A stretch of DNA of 64,000 nt from Pseudoips prasinana. Taxonomy: Eukaryota > Arthropoda > Insecta > Lepidoptera > Nolidae. The stretch covers positions 34,508,001 through 34,572,000 of the forward strand of contig OX621247.1 in the NCBI GenBank assembly GCA_951640165.1, given 5' to 3'. Both the position numbers and the translations under genes were made by a program. Every line of letters begins with the position of its first letter. Position 1 is the stretch's first letter. Of the stretch, positions 1-10,560 are shown one piece after another. Under the pieces are notes generated by a model. That model was not told the origin of the DNA. It did not search any database and worked only from the letters and a program-made list of their open reading frames with translations.

Positions 1-147
1 TTTTGGTCCCAAGATACGATAATTAAAAAAAAGCTTTAAACTTACCACTACACCAACGGGCCATTTAAATAACTATCTAGAAAAATATTGGAATTAAACT
101 CTGGAATCCAACGTTGAAACTTTTACAAAGGTTATTAAAAAACATCA
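1..147. other. unassigned AT-rich DNA
   Basis: No open frame or recognised repeat is visible before the first MITE. Confidence 0.5.
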
Positions 148-329
148 GGGCCTCTAGCACGAGTTCCTGCAGTTTACTTACTCGATCACACGTACAGTTT
201 CGTCCCATACATTGACCACCAGAATTTTAGTTCTTAATAGTATCCGCGAGAGGCGCTGGTGCTCAATGTATGGGAGAAACGGTACGTGTGATCGAGTAAG
301 TAAACTGCAGGAACTCGTGCTAGAGGCCC
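148..329. mobile_element. hairpin MITE with ~75-bp inverted ends
   Basis: The left end starting GGGCCTCTAGCACGAGTTCC is repeated in reverse complement at the right end, with only a few mismatches over about 75 bp and a short centre. The outer bases read CAGGGCC and GGCCCAG, which recalls hAT-type ends, but no 8-bp target duplication is visible. It has no coding capacity. Superfamily assignment is therefore inference. Confidence 0.8.
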
Positions 330-1571
<1,242 letters not shown>

Positions 1572-1972
1572 CGTTTCAACACGGCCGTTGCAACCGGTAA
1601 TAAAGGAATACCCTGAGTTTGTTCAGCTTGCTTTTCTAAATTGCTAGTTTAAAATAGATATTGAATTCTTACTCCAACATGGACAGAACCATTCAGACAG
1701 GATTAAAAAAAAAGTGTCTGTTAAAAAAACTCTATTATATTTAAACTGATAATTAAATATTCCAACAATAACTCAAACAAAACGAAAACAAAGACATAAT
1801 CTTAACAAATTAGTTGTTTCGGTAAACCATTATAGTCAAAAATTATAATTCTCACTGATTAAAAACAAATCACAGATTTACATATCTATCTGTATCTGTG
1901 ATAGTTCAACCATGTTTGGACTATTTGCACGATCTTCTTAGACTGTGAGGATAAAAACCCTATATTTTTTTG
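1572..1972 (+). repeat. old, degenerate copy of LINE 3' end G
   Basis: In order, the G landmarks can be found in decayed form: the aaccggta and cctgagtttgtt region near 1593-1625, GACAGAACCATTCAGACA near 1682, and a final catgtt-ctattt block followed by gaggataaaaacc near 1910-1960. Divergence is much higher than in the other G copies, so this is an old insertion or a related subfamily. Confidence 0.5.
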
Positions 1973-2194
1973 GCTGAGAAAATTACGTCTTTTGCTGACT
2001 GTAGTTTCATATTTGAGTTAAAGGTCAAAGAAGACATTTTCCTGTCAACATCTAATGTTGTAACGTTTATGTTTTTTGTTGATATATAGAGTGAGTAATT
2101 GAACAAATGTGCTCTATTAGATACATGCAAAACGCTGACAGTCAGTGATAAAAGATAACATAAGTTTACCATTACTTTTTATATTTTGATAAGG

Positions 2195-2487
2195 CATGGA
2201 TTCCCTATGCCTTCCTGTGATTCCCCGTGCCTACGCATGCCACCCAGAAAAAAGTGTCTGCGGGTGGGTATGTTGGACTCGCTCCGACTAAACCTAAACT
2301 GACTTCTCTTGACGCCTGATTGGAGGAGCCACAGAAACGCGGGTATGCAGGGACACGTACCCTGGGAAGGCTCCGTATTGCCCTCCTCTATTGCACACTC
2401 CTGCTAGTTTGGCACAGCGACTGCGCCACAAATAGATCGCTGTCTTCCCGGAACTGCTTGCACGTGGCAGCAGCAAAGGACAAACAT
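2195..2487 (+). repeat. interspersed repeat I
   Basis: Shares GCATGCCACCC, AAAGTGTCTGCGGGTGGGTA, the CTAAACCTAAACTG stretch, and a GGACACGTACCCTGGGA block with copies at 29,010, 36,540 and 37,430. It is GC-richer than its surroundings. The reverse strand can be read as a protein-like string in several copies (see the 37,430 copy), so it may be a decayed LINE coding fragment. Its class is unresolved. Confidence 0.7.
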
Positions 2488-2569
2488 AAGTGTACCTACC
2501 ATCCACATTCTTTAATTAATAATAATAAGTCAATTTCAGTAAGTGGACCAAATTTCGTGTATATGCCCC

Positions 2570-3046
2570 ATTGAGTATGTTTCGCCGGAGCGTCTCAACT
2601 GGGCCGTGTTGAAACCGGTAGTAGAGACACCCGCTGAGTTTGTTTCGCTGGGTCTTCTCAATTGGGGCGCATTGGATCCGGTGGTAGCATTAAAGCGCGA
2701 CCGTCGTTATAAATACAAGGTCCGCCATAATGATAACATCTAATTCGTACCTTAATATAGAAAGAAACCATTCAGACAATATGTAGTAAAACTATAGCTA
2801 AAATTTAGATAATTAAACCTACACATGATCCTTGACCATAACTTAATTTTAGTTAGCTAAATATCGTTACTGTTATAAAATAAATCTTATTGTAAATTAT
2901 TTCCTACAATCCGTGTACCTAAATATCTATATGTACCTAGAAATAATTATAAATTAATTATGTATTACTGCGAACATGTTCTGACTATTTACAAGCGCTT
3001 TTTTAAAGTCTACGTGAATAAAAACCTATTTTATTTATTTATTTAT
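2570..3046 (+). mobile_element. LINE 3' end G, long copy
   Basis: One of the longest G copies. It begins at TTGAGTATGTTTCGCCGGA, runs through GCGCATTGGATCCGGTGGTA and the GACCGTCGTTAT block, and ends GTGAATAAAAACC followed by a (TTTA)n tail. The first ~170 bp are open in one frame and encode two related motifs, each with a V-S...LNW...PVV pattern. G copies share the 3' tail but start at different points, which is the pattern left by 5'-truncated non-LTR retrotransposition. The parent LINE is not identified. Confidence 0.75.
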
Positions 3047-3049
3047 TCT

Positions 3050-3301
3050 CTCTCACAAAGTACACACAGGTTTACAATTATAATAGTATCATAGCATATG
3101 ACAAAACTTTGTGAGAGCCTGGTGCTTGATGTAGGTTTGATACCTGTAAATTATAATTTCGAAAGGTTGAAAAAGAATTTTAGTGTATATGACTACTTCA
3201 TTGTTTATGATTCTTAGCCTTAATTGCCGTCATTTACTAGAGTAAAAATTTATTTGTATAAAACAATAAATAACAATTATTTATATCAAAATTATTGATT
3301 T
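3050..3301. other. spacer between two inverted G copies
   Basis: AT-rich, no coding. An 11-bp inverted repeat CTCTCACAAAG lies at 3050-3060 and 3107-3117. Confidence 0.5.
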
Positions 3302-3505
3302 AAATAAATAAAATAAAAATAAAAAAGGTTTTTAGTCACGTAGACTTTAAAAAAGCGCTTGTAAATAGTCAGAACATGTTTGTAATAATACAGTTATTAT
3401 TTCTAGTTACTTATTACAGATATTTAGCTACACGGAATGTTAAAACATTTATACAATTTATTTTATAATAGTAGTGATATTTTATTTAAATATCAATTAA
3501 ATAAT
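3302..3505 (-). mobile_element. LINE 3' end G, 5'-truncated
   Basis: The reverse strand carries the G 3' landmarks: TTTCTAGTAA-type block, AACATGTTCTGACTATTTAC, AAGCGCTTTTTTAAAGTC and the (TTTTA)n tail. It faces the copy at 2570-3046 tail to tail. Confidence 0.8.
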
Positions 3506-3703
3506 TATTATAATAATTAAAGATTGGTATTGGATTAAAACTACGTACAAACGGAAGCTTTTTATATACTTAAAATCAAACTACAAAATTACAATGAAAA
3601 GTACAGCTAACAAAAACACCGTTTTAAAGTCACCATCTGCGGGTAAGGGGCCCTTAAAGCTTGCGACGTTACCTCTTTAAGCAAGGCTTATGCGTTGGCC
3701 GAG

Positions 3704-3824
3704 GTACACACATATCAAGCTATACATTTCTAGTATAAACTGATCTCACGTTGTATAGGATTTCCATAGAATGAGAGGTTAGCTTATAATGGAAATGTAT
3801 AGCTTGATATGTAGCCGTGTGTAC
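3704..3824. mobile_element. MITE family M, hairpin copy
   Basis: Left end GTACACACATATCAAGCTAT and the right end are reverse complements over about 27 bp (second arm ATAGCTTGATATGT). The sequence is related to the longer M copies at 18,042 and 38,090, which also end in a GTAC...AGC...AGCT pattern. Non-coding. Confidence 0.75.
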
Positions 3825-4254
3825 GTGCCAGCTCTCCGATCACTATTGTTCCACAAGCTGTCTGGACAACTGCCTGAAAAAGCTATTTACCTATAATTTA
3901 AGATTAAAATAAAACAATATTAATGCTTTAGTTTTATTTGTTTAGTTACATTTAAGATTCTACCTACAACAACAACGGGAAATTAAGTTACTTCTCGATT
4001 ATTGCCCTTCAAATCGAAAAAAAATATTTCATAATTCCAATTTTTTCGCGACGTGCGGAGGGAATTAACTTAATTCTAAAAGTGACATAAATTGACTTGG
4101 TCTTGAAGTTTCTTTGGAAGAAATGTTTCAAGAATTCAATATTCGTGAGTAAATACCTAAATCCATGTATAAATCAGAATCCACTTTATGTGTATACTTA
4201 CTTACCTACTTATGTATCGTATGGGCAGTGCTTTCCCTTTTCTTTGTTCGACTA
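3825..4254. other. unassigned AT-rich DNA
   Basis: No gene or clear repeat recognised. Confidence 0.5.
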
Positions 4255-4450
4255 GACATGCGAACAATCGATAGATGCGTAACCGTCAAATTGGTTCAAT
4301 TTCTGAGCGTCTCCGTGCTTCGGAGGACACGATGACCTATCAGTCTCGATTGTAGCCACTAGGCAATATTCGTTAATCCGTGTTAGAGGCCTAATTGGCG
4401 GCTTGAACAACTCTGACACTAGGCTAACCACTGCCCATACGATAGTAAGT
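4255..4450 (-). repeat. interspersed repeat H
   Basis: On the reverse strand it reads ATCGTATGGGCAGTGGTTA, GTCAGAGTTGTTCAAGCCGC, AGGCCTCTAACA, then the CACGGAGACGCTCAGAAATT block, matching the H copy at 52,035. Confidence 0.7.
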
Positions 4451-4459
4451 GTTTTCCGT

Positions 4460-4880
4460 AGTGTCCAAGTTGTTCAGGCCTCTGACATGGCTTAAGGACT
4501 TTTGTATAACGACTTCAACCAGTACATACATCTTTGCATACTCTCCGAAGCACGGAGATGCTCAAAAACTGCACGTGTGGCGCAGCGACAGACAGTCACC
4601 TCGCCGCTTCGTGACGGGGTTTCGATACCCGCACCGGACAATTATTTGTGTGACCCATAAATAGTTGTTCTGATTCTGGATGTAATTTGTGCCCGTCTAT
4701 TATATGTTTGTAAAGTACCCCGAAACACAGGGATTAGACACCGTAGTGCGGGCGTTGTTTAAAAAAAAAATACCACTTTGGTGTTTACCTATCTATCGGC
4801 TGATCGTATGTCTAGTTGCTTAACGTCGCCAAACATTTAGTCTTATGGACGAGTAAGAACAAGTAGCTTTGACCGCTTAT
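4460..4880 (+). repeat. repeat H, split by SINE-C
   Basis: The first part (4460-4567, ...GCACGGAGATGCTCAAAAAC) and the second part (about 4775-4880, CCACTTTGGTG...CTAGTTGCTTAACG) are adjacent in the intact H copy at 52,035. Here they are separated by a SINE-C at about 4570-4770, so the SINE landed in an existing H copy. Confidence 0.75.
4570..4770 (+). mobile_element. SINE-C
   Basis: tRNA-like head GTGTGGCGCAGCGACAGACA with a decayed B-box (GGTTTCGATACC), then the family body CTGGATGTAATTTGTGCCCG and GTAAAGTACCCCG. It is inserted into an H copy. Confidence 0.75.
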
Positions 4881-5378
4881 GTGTATTAAATAGAATCTCA
4901 CTGTGAAATAACATCATATGAGTATTAGACATATATTGGGTTACATTTTTTACTGTCTACCGAGGCAGACATCTGCTGGTAAGTGGTAACCGCTACTCAT
5001 AGACATTTGAAATACCAAGGGGTACAGCATATCGCTGCCTACCGCGATATCAATATTGTTTTTTAACCTCGTTTAAAGAAGGACAAGTCGTATATTTGAA
5101 GAAACACCGCAGCAGGTAATTCTTTCCAAAGTCTGCATTTACGTGGGATTAATGAATGCTGAAAGCTAACCATGCTTGTCGAGATCGCTGCCAGGTGTCT
5201 GCGAGTGCGAGTGGTGCCAAGATAAAAAGGGGACAATGACACCAGTCATACAGATCCTCAGAGAGAGAACCAAAGTCACTCCGCTGCTCTTACGATTCCA
5301 ATCTGTTGTTGTGTCATGGTTTGATTCCCATACAGGCGAAAAAGTTGTAAGCATAAACATATCTGTTTGGCGGTGTAA
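4881..5378. other. unassigned DNA
   Basis: No convincing gene. A stretch near 4970-5040 (ACATCTGCTGGTAAGTGGTA) looks like an interspersed repeat, but I see no second copy in the window. Confidence 0.4.
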
Positions 5379-5507
5379 TTATCTATATAAGTATGTATTT
5401 ACTAATTAAAAGTAGTAGGTATATCAGTTATCTGCGTTCCATAGTAGTGCTTAGTTTGGGATCAGTTGGGCATGTGTGAATAATGTCCTAGGATATTATT
5501 ATTATTG
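5379..5507 (+). mobile_element. SINE-A, 3' half only
   Basis: Contains ATCTATATAAGTATGTATTT, TATATCAGTTATCTG, the GCTTAGTTTGGGATCAG core and the CCTAGGATATTATTATTATT tail. The tRNA-like head is missing. Confidence 0.8.
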
Positions 5508-6054
5508 TATCTTCTGTATAACACACTGCCATTACTAATATTTTTACGGATAAATTTCTTTAATATGACTATCCCGTCCTCATTTGTAAACATGATATCA
5601 AACTATGATTTGGATTTCATAGACTTAAAAGTTTTCAGACTGCTACAAAGAGTCCGCTTTGCGTCTCAAGTGAAATGGCAGAATCATTTATATGGCGGCG
5701 TGTTTCCAAGACTGATTCCAATTTCCTTGACCCCAGAACTAGCCAGCATATAGTACGTCTTCAAGTCGGTGCTCAATTTCCGACAGAAATAACATAAACT
5801 GTACTCTTGTACGTCTGATGCCGAGTTTGTGCTAGGTTTAGGTTTGTATATTTAAAAGTAAGAAATTTTACCACGAATTATCAAAATGTATACTACACTA
5901 TTGTATACTACAATTCTAGCAAAATAAATCATTCATTCATTCATTCAATGAAATTTCATTAAGTGGGTGCAGTAAGGGTGAATTTATATAGGTATATAAG
6001 GTTAAATGTAACAAGTGTTTCGAAAGATTACACGAAACATAATAACAATGTCCA
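5508..6054. other. unassigned DNA ending in (ATTC)n
   Basis: An 82-residue open frame at 5505-5753 resembles nothing I know. Near 5923-5946 there is AATAAATC followed by an (ATTC)n tail, so the stretch before it may be an unknown LINE 3' end. Confidence 0.4.
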
Positions 6055-6455
6055 CAATACTAATAATACCTTAATATAGACCGAACCGTCTTTAACATCT
6101 TCATTATCATATTTTGAGCAAATAAAGATATTGAAAATTGAAATCATTTAGACAATATGTAGTAAAAATACCGCTAAAACTAGAATTTCTATAATTAAAT
6201 TAACACTTAAACATAATCTCTTTGGAAATAACTTAATACAAAGCATAGCATATTAAAACCACAAACCTTTGTGGTTTTAATATGCTATGTTCACTAAACA
6301 ATTATCCTGTAATTTAAATAAGTAAATAATTAAAAAAAAAAGAAAATACGTGTACCTAATTATCTATGTAACTAGAAATAATTATATTACTACAAACATG
6401 TTCTGACTAGTTTACAAGCGCTTTTTAGTACGTGAATAAAAACCTTTTTTATTTT
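6055..6455 (+). mobile_element. LINE 3' end G with insertion and snap-back
   Basis: G landmarks TACCTTAATATAGACCGAACC, AGACAATATGTAGTAAAAAT and the final AAGCGCTTTTTAGTACGTG plus tail are present. About 60 bp are inserted at 6082-6140, ending AATAAAGATATTGAAAATTG, which looks like the tail of another retroelement. A perfect 22-bp hairpin replaces part of the G body at 6244-6289. Confidence 0.75.
6244..6289. repeat. perfect 22-bp inverted repeat, 2-nt loop
   Basis: CATAGCATATTAAAACCACA plus AA is followed by CC and then by its exact reverse complement. It lies inside a G copy where other G copies have single-copy sequence. Confidence 0.95.
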
Positions 6456-7256
6456 ATTTTTATTGAAGAGAAATTACGTATCATACAACTGCTGTCATGC
6501 AATTATACTTTGGTTTTTGATTAAAGAGAAAGTACGACACCGACCACTAGGTACACTATTTCCATTACAAGATTGTAATCAAAAGGGAAATGATAAGGCT
6601 TTCAATAAGACATTAAGCATCACAGAAATTCGAGACGGACCCAACTCGCAGTATCTACACAAAATAAGATTTTCACAGTTCGACGGACGGATACAAATCG
6701 ACTCCCTAGTACTTTATTGGGCAACCGACCATACCATTTCAAAGCAAAATAGATTCGTATTGTTACGTAGGTAAGGCTTAATTTTGAACTAAATTGGAGT
6801 TTTGAGATGGCCGATGCCGAAATTTGAATGGAGGTTGAAAATAGGCTCGTCTATTTATCACTGTTGGCTTATTAAATACAGTTATTGATAACATTTCTAA
6901 GGCTTCAGCTCGAATAACGGATGTTTTGTTATTTTGTTTGAACTTCCATTTCAAATAAAATGATGTTTACTAAAGAATATTCTGTGATATTTTGCTTTAG
7001 AAATTGTGATGGGAATTAATATTCTATTGATACTTTTTAGCTTTTTGGAGTTCCATATAGAATTATAAGTATCTGGATGCCTTTTTAACACAACTGTATA
7101 TCTTAGTAAGTTTAAGCTCATCGTTATTGAAATTGAGTAGGATTACTGGAACCTGAATAGCTAAAACCTGCATGCCATTACTTAGATTGGACCATTACCA
7201 ATAGATAGTGCCTAGTTACTAATAGTTCTTTCATATTATTTATTTCGGCATAGTAA
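6456..7256. other. unassigned DNA
   Basis: A 103-residue open frame (6463-6774) has no recognisable domain, starts directly after a LINE tail and is not supported as a gene. Confidence 0.45.
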
Positions 7257-7796
7257 AAAAAAAACCGGCCAAGTGCGAGTTGGACTCGCCCATGAAGGGT
7301 TCCGTAGCAGCAAGTATTTCAGTTGATTAAATGAAAACAAATTGCGGTTTACGATGTAAGACGTATTAAAAAAACTACTTGCTAGATCTCGTTCAAACCC
7401 ATTTTCGTTGTTAGTTTGCATGGTAATGTACATCATATATTTTTTTTTAGTTTTATCATTCTCTTATTTTAGAAGGGGGGGGGGGGGGATCAAGAAATGA
7501 TATTAAAAAACTCAATATCATTTTTGAAGACCTATCCATAGAGATGAATGGGTACAATGAAAAAAAAAATTAAGTTTCAGTTCTATGTATGGGGACCCTC
7601 CAAAATTATTGTTCTTTTTCTATTTTTGTGTAAAAATCTTTATGCGGTTCATTGAATACATCTACTTACCAATTTTCAACAGTACAGCTCTTATAGTTTC
7701 GGAAAAAAGTGGCTGTGACATACGGACGGACAGACAGACAGACATGACGAATGTATAAGGGTTCCGTTTTTTGCCATTTGGCTACGGAACCCTAAA
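7257..7796 (+). mobile_element. repeat J (GGGTTCCGTA type), long copy
   Basis: Starts ACCGGCCAAGTGCGAGTTGG, contains AAGGGTTCCGTAGCAGC and ACGGACGGACAGACAGACAG, and ends GGCTACGGAACCCTA. Related copies lie at 23,400 and 42,441. The AGGGTTCCGTA ends are inverted. A run of 14 G lies at 7475-7488. No coding capacity; probably non-autonomous. Confidence 0.75.
7475..7488. repeat. poly-G run (14 G)
   Basis: Mononucleotide run inside repeat J; its length may be unreliable in assembly. Confidence 0.9.
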
Positions 7797-8029
7797 AATG
7801 TATTTAGCTGTATGGGGAAAATGGTCGTATAGTAAAATCCAAGTGCGCGTATTCATGATACCATTGAACTTTGATCAACGTCTCGCGTGAACCGCGGGTA
7901 GCTTATGCTCGAATTAATGAATTCTCTATCTTTGTGTAGTAATTATGGCATATTCCCCATCCTCGAGGAAGGCTTATGTCCAGCGGTGGACGTAATATGA
8001 CATTTCTTACACTAAAGATGCGGCTGAGT
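7797..8029. other. unassigned, with a decayed E tail
   Basis: GAGGAAGGCTTATGTCCAGCG at 7964-7984 followed by GTGGACGTAATATG resembles the last bases of the RTE-type 3' end. Confidence 0.4.
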
Positions 8030-8290
8030 CTTTCATCATCATCATCATATCAGCCGAAAGACGTTCACTGCTGGACAAAGGCCTCCCCCGAAGATCTCCA
8101 CAATTGCCGGTCTTGCGCTATCCGCATCCAACGATTTCCAGCGACCCGCACAAGACCATCGGTCCATCTTGTAGGGGGCCTGCCCACGCTGCGTCTTCCG
8201 GTTCGTGGTCGCCACTCGAGAACCTTTCTGCCCCAGCGGCCGTCGGTTCTACGAGCTATGTGCCCTGCTCACTGCCACTGCAGCTCGGCT
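8030..8290 (-). mobile_element. RTE-type LINE 3' end (E)
   Basis: The reverse strand encodes the C-terminus seen intact at 53,878, with G-R-W-G-R-K-V-L-E-W-R-P-R and T-R-W-T-D-D-L-V-R-V-A-G patterns, and ends in the GGCTGATATGATGATGATGA tail. Tandem ATG/GAT tails are typical of RTE LINEs. It is 5'-truncated. Confidence 0.75.
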
Positions 8291-8757
8291 GAGTCTTTAA
8301 ACCAGATAAATAGAGGTAAAATGACCTCTTAAAAACATAAGTTAAGAAAAGATAAAATACAGTAGAGGTTGCAAGTTTAATTTTCAACCTAGACTCCTAT
8401 ACTTTGGTATGTTTTTATTGCGTAGGTACTTATTGCTTAGTTAACCATTAAGGTCTTCATCATGTTTATTCTTTTTGTGTGTCGAATAAATGAAATTATT
8501 TCTTTCTTTCTTTTACTTTCAAACCAGGATAGGTGGTCTCCCGTTAATCTACGATCGATTTTGTTTGTGAGAAATATGCTACAGAAATAACATTTTAGGG
8601 CGAAATATTTAATATCAATGTCTTTGATATTTGATGACTATAACGACTTTCAAAAACAAAGTAGTATTAATTCTGCTAATTATCAGTTTAATCAAGCCGG
8701 GAAGTAGTAAGCACCGCCCTTTTTCCCGCAAAAAATATGCACATCCCAGAAGGACAA
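8291..8757. other. probable unknown retroelement tail, then unassigned
   Basis: AATAAATGAAATTATTTC followed by (TTTC)n at 8483-8520 looks like the 3' tail of an unidentified retroelement. Nothing else is recognised. Confidence 0.4.
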
Positions 8758-8949
8758 AATAATCATGCAAATATGCGCCGGTACGATACACAACACGTGT
8801 TTCAGTCCTCCATGGAGTATTCTCAAGGGACTCTAATCATCTTTAGTGATCTAAATAATCATGCAAACATGCGCCGGTACGATACCCAACACGTGTTTCA
8901 GTTCTCCATGGACCATTCTCAAGGGACTCCAGTCATCTTCAGTGATCTA
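8758..8949 (+). repeat. two-copy 96-bp tandem repeat
   Basis: AATAATCATGCAAA at 8758 recurs at 8854, giving a period of exactly 96 bp. The two units differ at 8 positions. Because 96 is a multiple of three the duplication stays open within a short frame (8737-8967, 76 residues), but five of the eight changes are non-synonymous and no known domain is present. Confidence 0.9.
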
Positions 8950-9375
8950 GTCCTCAAATGCGACTGAATTAGCACTACATATTAACTTTTTATTTTGAAT
9001 GTTATGGATCTCCACAAAGTAACGCCTGATTCAATTACTTGTAACGACTGTATTACCACAGGTTCACCTTTTTGATAGATATACCGCAATTGAAAAGATA
9101 CAAAAAAATATAATATATAATGTAGGCTTCAAACCTATTAGCTTGAGAGCCTTTTCGTGAAACGAATAAAAGTCAAGGACCAAAACAATGTTAGTCTAAA
9201 GTAAAATTTTGCTCATTACCTAAATATAATTAAATATTTATATTCATGGAAGTTAGAGGAAAAACTTAACGGTTTCCTAAATTAAAGTTTTTATAGATAC
9301 TTAAACATTATGCAGTTTTTAAAGCTTTGCTTTCCTTTTCGTTGAAAACACAGTTGGCGTAAACTAGCTGATTTA
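8950..9375. other. unassigned AT-rich DNA
   Basis: No gene or recognised repeat. Confidence 0.5.
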
Positions 9376-9602
9376 CTTCTTACGCCCGATGGCCGCTGGG
9401 GCAGAAAGGTTCTTGAGTGGCGACCACGAACCCGAAGACGCAGCGTGGGCAGGCCCCTTGCAAGATGGACCGATGATCTTGTGCGGGTCGCTGGAAACTG
9501 CTGGATGCGGATAGCGCAAGACCGGCAATTGTGAAGATCTTTGGGGAAGGCCTTTGTCCAGCAGTGGACGTCTTTCGGCTGATATGATGATGATGATGAT
9601 AG
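9376..9602 (+). mobile_element. RTE-type LINE 3' end (E), one nonsense change
   Basis: Encodes the same C-terminus as the 53,878 copy but has TGA where that copy has TGG in the D-R-Q-L-W-R-S motif (near 9529). It ends with (GAT)n. 5'-truncated retroposition remnant. Confidence 0.8.
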
Positions 9603-9661
9603 CTGAAAATAAAAAGTTAAAACAATTCAAATGATTTAATATCAATTAATTTTGTTTGATA

Positions 9662-9703
9662 CTTGGCGATTCCCAGAATATTTGCGTTCTGGGAATCGCC
9701 AAG
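9662..9703. repeat. perfect 17-bp hairpin, 8-nt loop
   Basis: CTTGGCGATTCCCAGAA at 9662-9678 and its exact reverse complement at 9687-9703. There is no T-run after it and no nearby gene that it could regulate. Confidence 0.95.
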
Positions 9704-10183
9704 GATCGAGGGGCGTATTTGGGTTCTGGGACTCCAACTTAAATTCTACTCCTATTTGTGTGGCTAATATAGAATTATTCAGTCTGGGCGTGCTTTAGGT
9801 CTAAGTACCGAAATGTAACGTTTTCAATGAATAAGAGATTTTTGTTTATCCCAACTGATACGTGTTCTTAGTAAAATTTTCCACGACTAAGGCTTCATAA
9901 GCAAATAAATTCTGTTTATCAATTTTGATACGGTACAATGAATCAAAATTTGTGATGTTGCCTTTAACATTTTTACTAGAAGAAGAAGAAGAAAAAATAT
10001 TTATTGAGCACACATAATAAAGATACAAAAAATTCATAATTAGAGTAACAATGGCGACATAAAATATAAATAAAATCTAACTAGTAACCGAGATTCTTGC
10101 TGGCCAAAATATATAGACCTAGAGATCACACCCTTATTCGAAATTCAACCATTAAGGTTATATCGAGAAAGACTAGGTATGTG
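9704..10183. other. unassigned; probable (GAA)n retroelement tail
   Basis: At 9978-10030 the sequence AGAAGAAGAAGAAGAAAAAA followed by TATTTATTGAG reads on the reverse strand like an AATAAA plus (TTC)n tail. Confidence 0.4.
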
Positions 10184-10218
10184 TACGTGGATATTCTCAA
10201 AAAAAGAATATCCACGTA
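10184..10218. repeat. perfect 14-bp hairpin, 7-nt A-rich loop
   Basis: TACGTGGATATTCT at 10184-10197 is mirrored by AGAATATCCACGTA at 10205-10218. Confidence 0.95.
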
Positions 10219-10244
10219 AACTTAAAACATTATTTCTAGTCTAT

Positions 10245-10322
10245 CGGATATACTCGTTAAAGCTATATTACTACAAAGTTTCATCAACCAAATCCGTCCC
10301 GTAGTTTTTGCGTGAAAATCTT
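10245..10322 (-). mobile_element. Hel-N-like fragment
   Basis: AAGTTTCATCAACCAAATCC and TAGTTTTTGCGTGAAA match the internal part of other Helitron-like N copies (25,302 and 32,126). Both ends are missing. Confidence 0.5.
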
Positions 10323-10334
10323 TTTTTTTTAAAG

Positions 10335-10560
10335 TCTACACCCGCACTTGACTATCTAATCCATGTGTCGCGGAGTACTTTATACACATTGTTCTAAGTC
10401 TGGATGTAATTTGGGTCCGTCTATTATGGACCCAAATTACATCCAGACTTAGAACAATTATTTATGGGTCTCACAAATAGTTGTCCGGCGCGGGACTCGA
10501 ACCCGCGACACGAAGTGGCGAGGTGACTGTCTGAGCCGCTGCGCCACACGTGCAGTCAAT
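10335..10560 (-). mobile_element. SINE-C with internal inverted duplication
   Basis: On the reverse strand the head reads TGCACGTGTGGCGCAGCGGC, then TTCGTGTCGCGGGTTCGAGT with a good B-box. Downstream the body is duplicated as an inverted copy (10388-10418 against 10428-10458) that replaces the normal junction. Confidence 0.85.
10388..10458. repeat. perfect 31-bp inverted repeat, 9-nt loop
   Basis: Arm one begins ATTGTTCTAAGTCTGGATGT and arm two is its exact reverse complement. The 9-nt loop is itself the complement of the sequence expected next in the SINE, which marks a fold-back copy event. Confidence 0.95.

Noticed and set aside
6463..6774. 103-residue open frame as a host exon
   Set aside because: Starts at the end of a LINE tail, shows no domain, and I saw no convincing splice sites or relatives.
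9662..9703. Rho-independent terminator
   Set aside because: No T-run, no upstream gene, and the genome is plainly eukaryotic.
10480..10560. Possible tRNA gene (good A and B boxes)
   Set aside because: The same head recurs at several places with a long non-tRNA body attached. No acceptor-stem pairing was found, so it is a SINE-C head.
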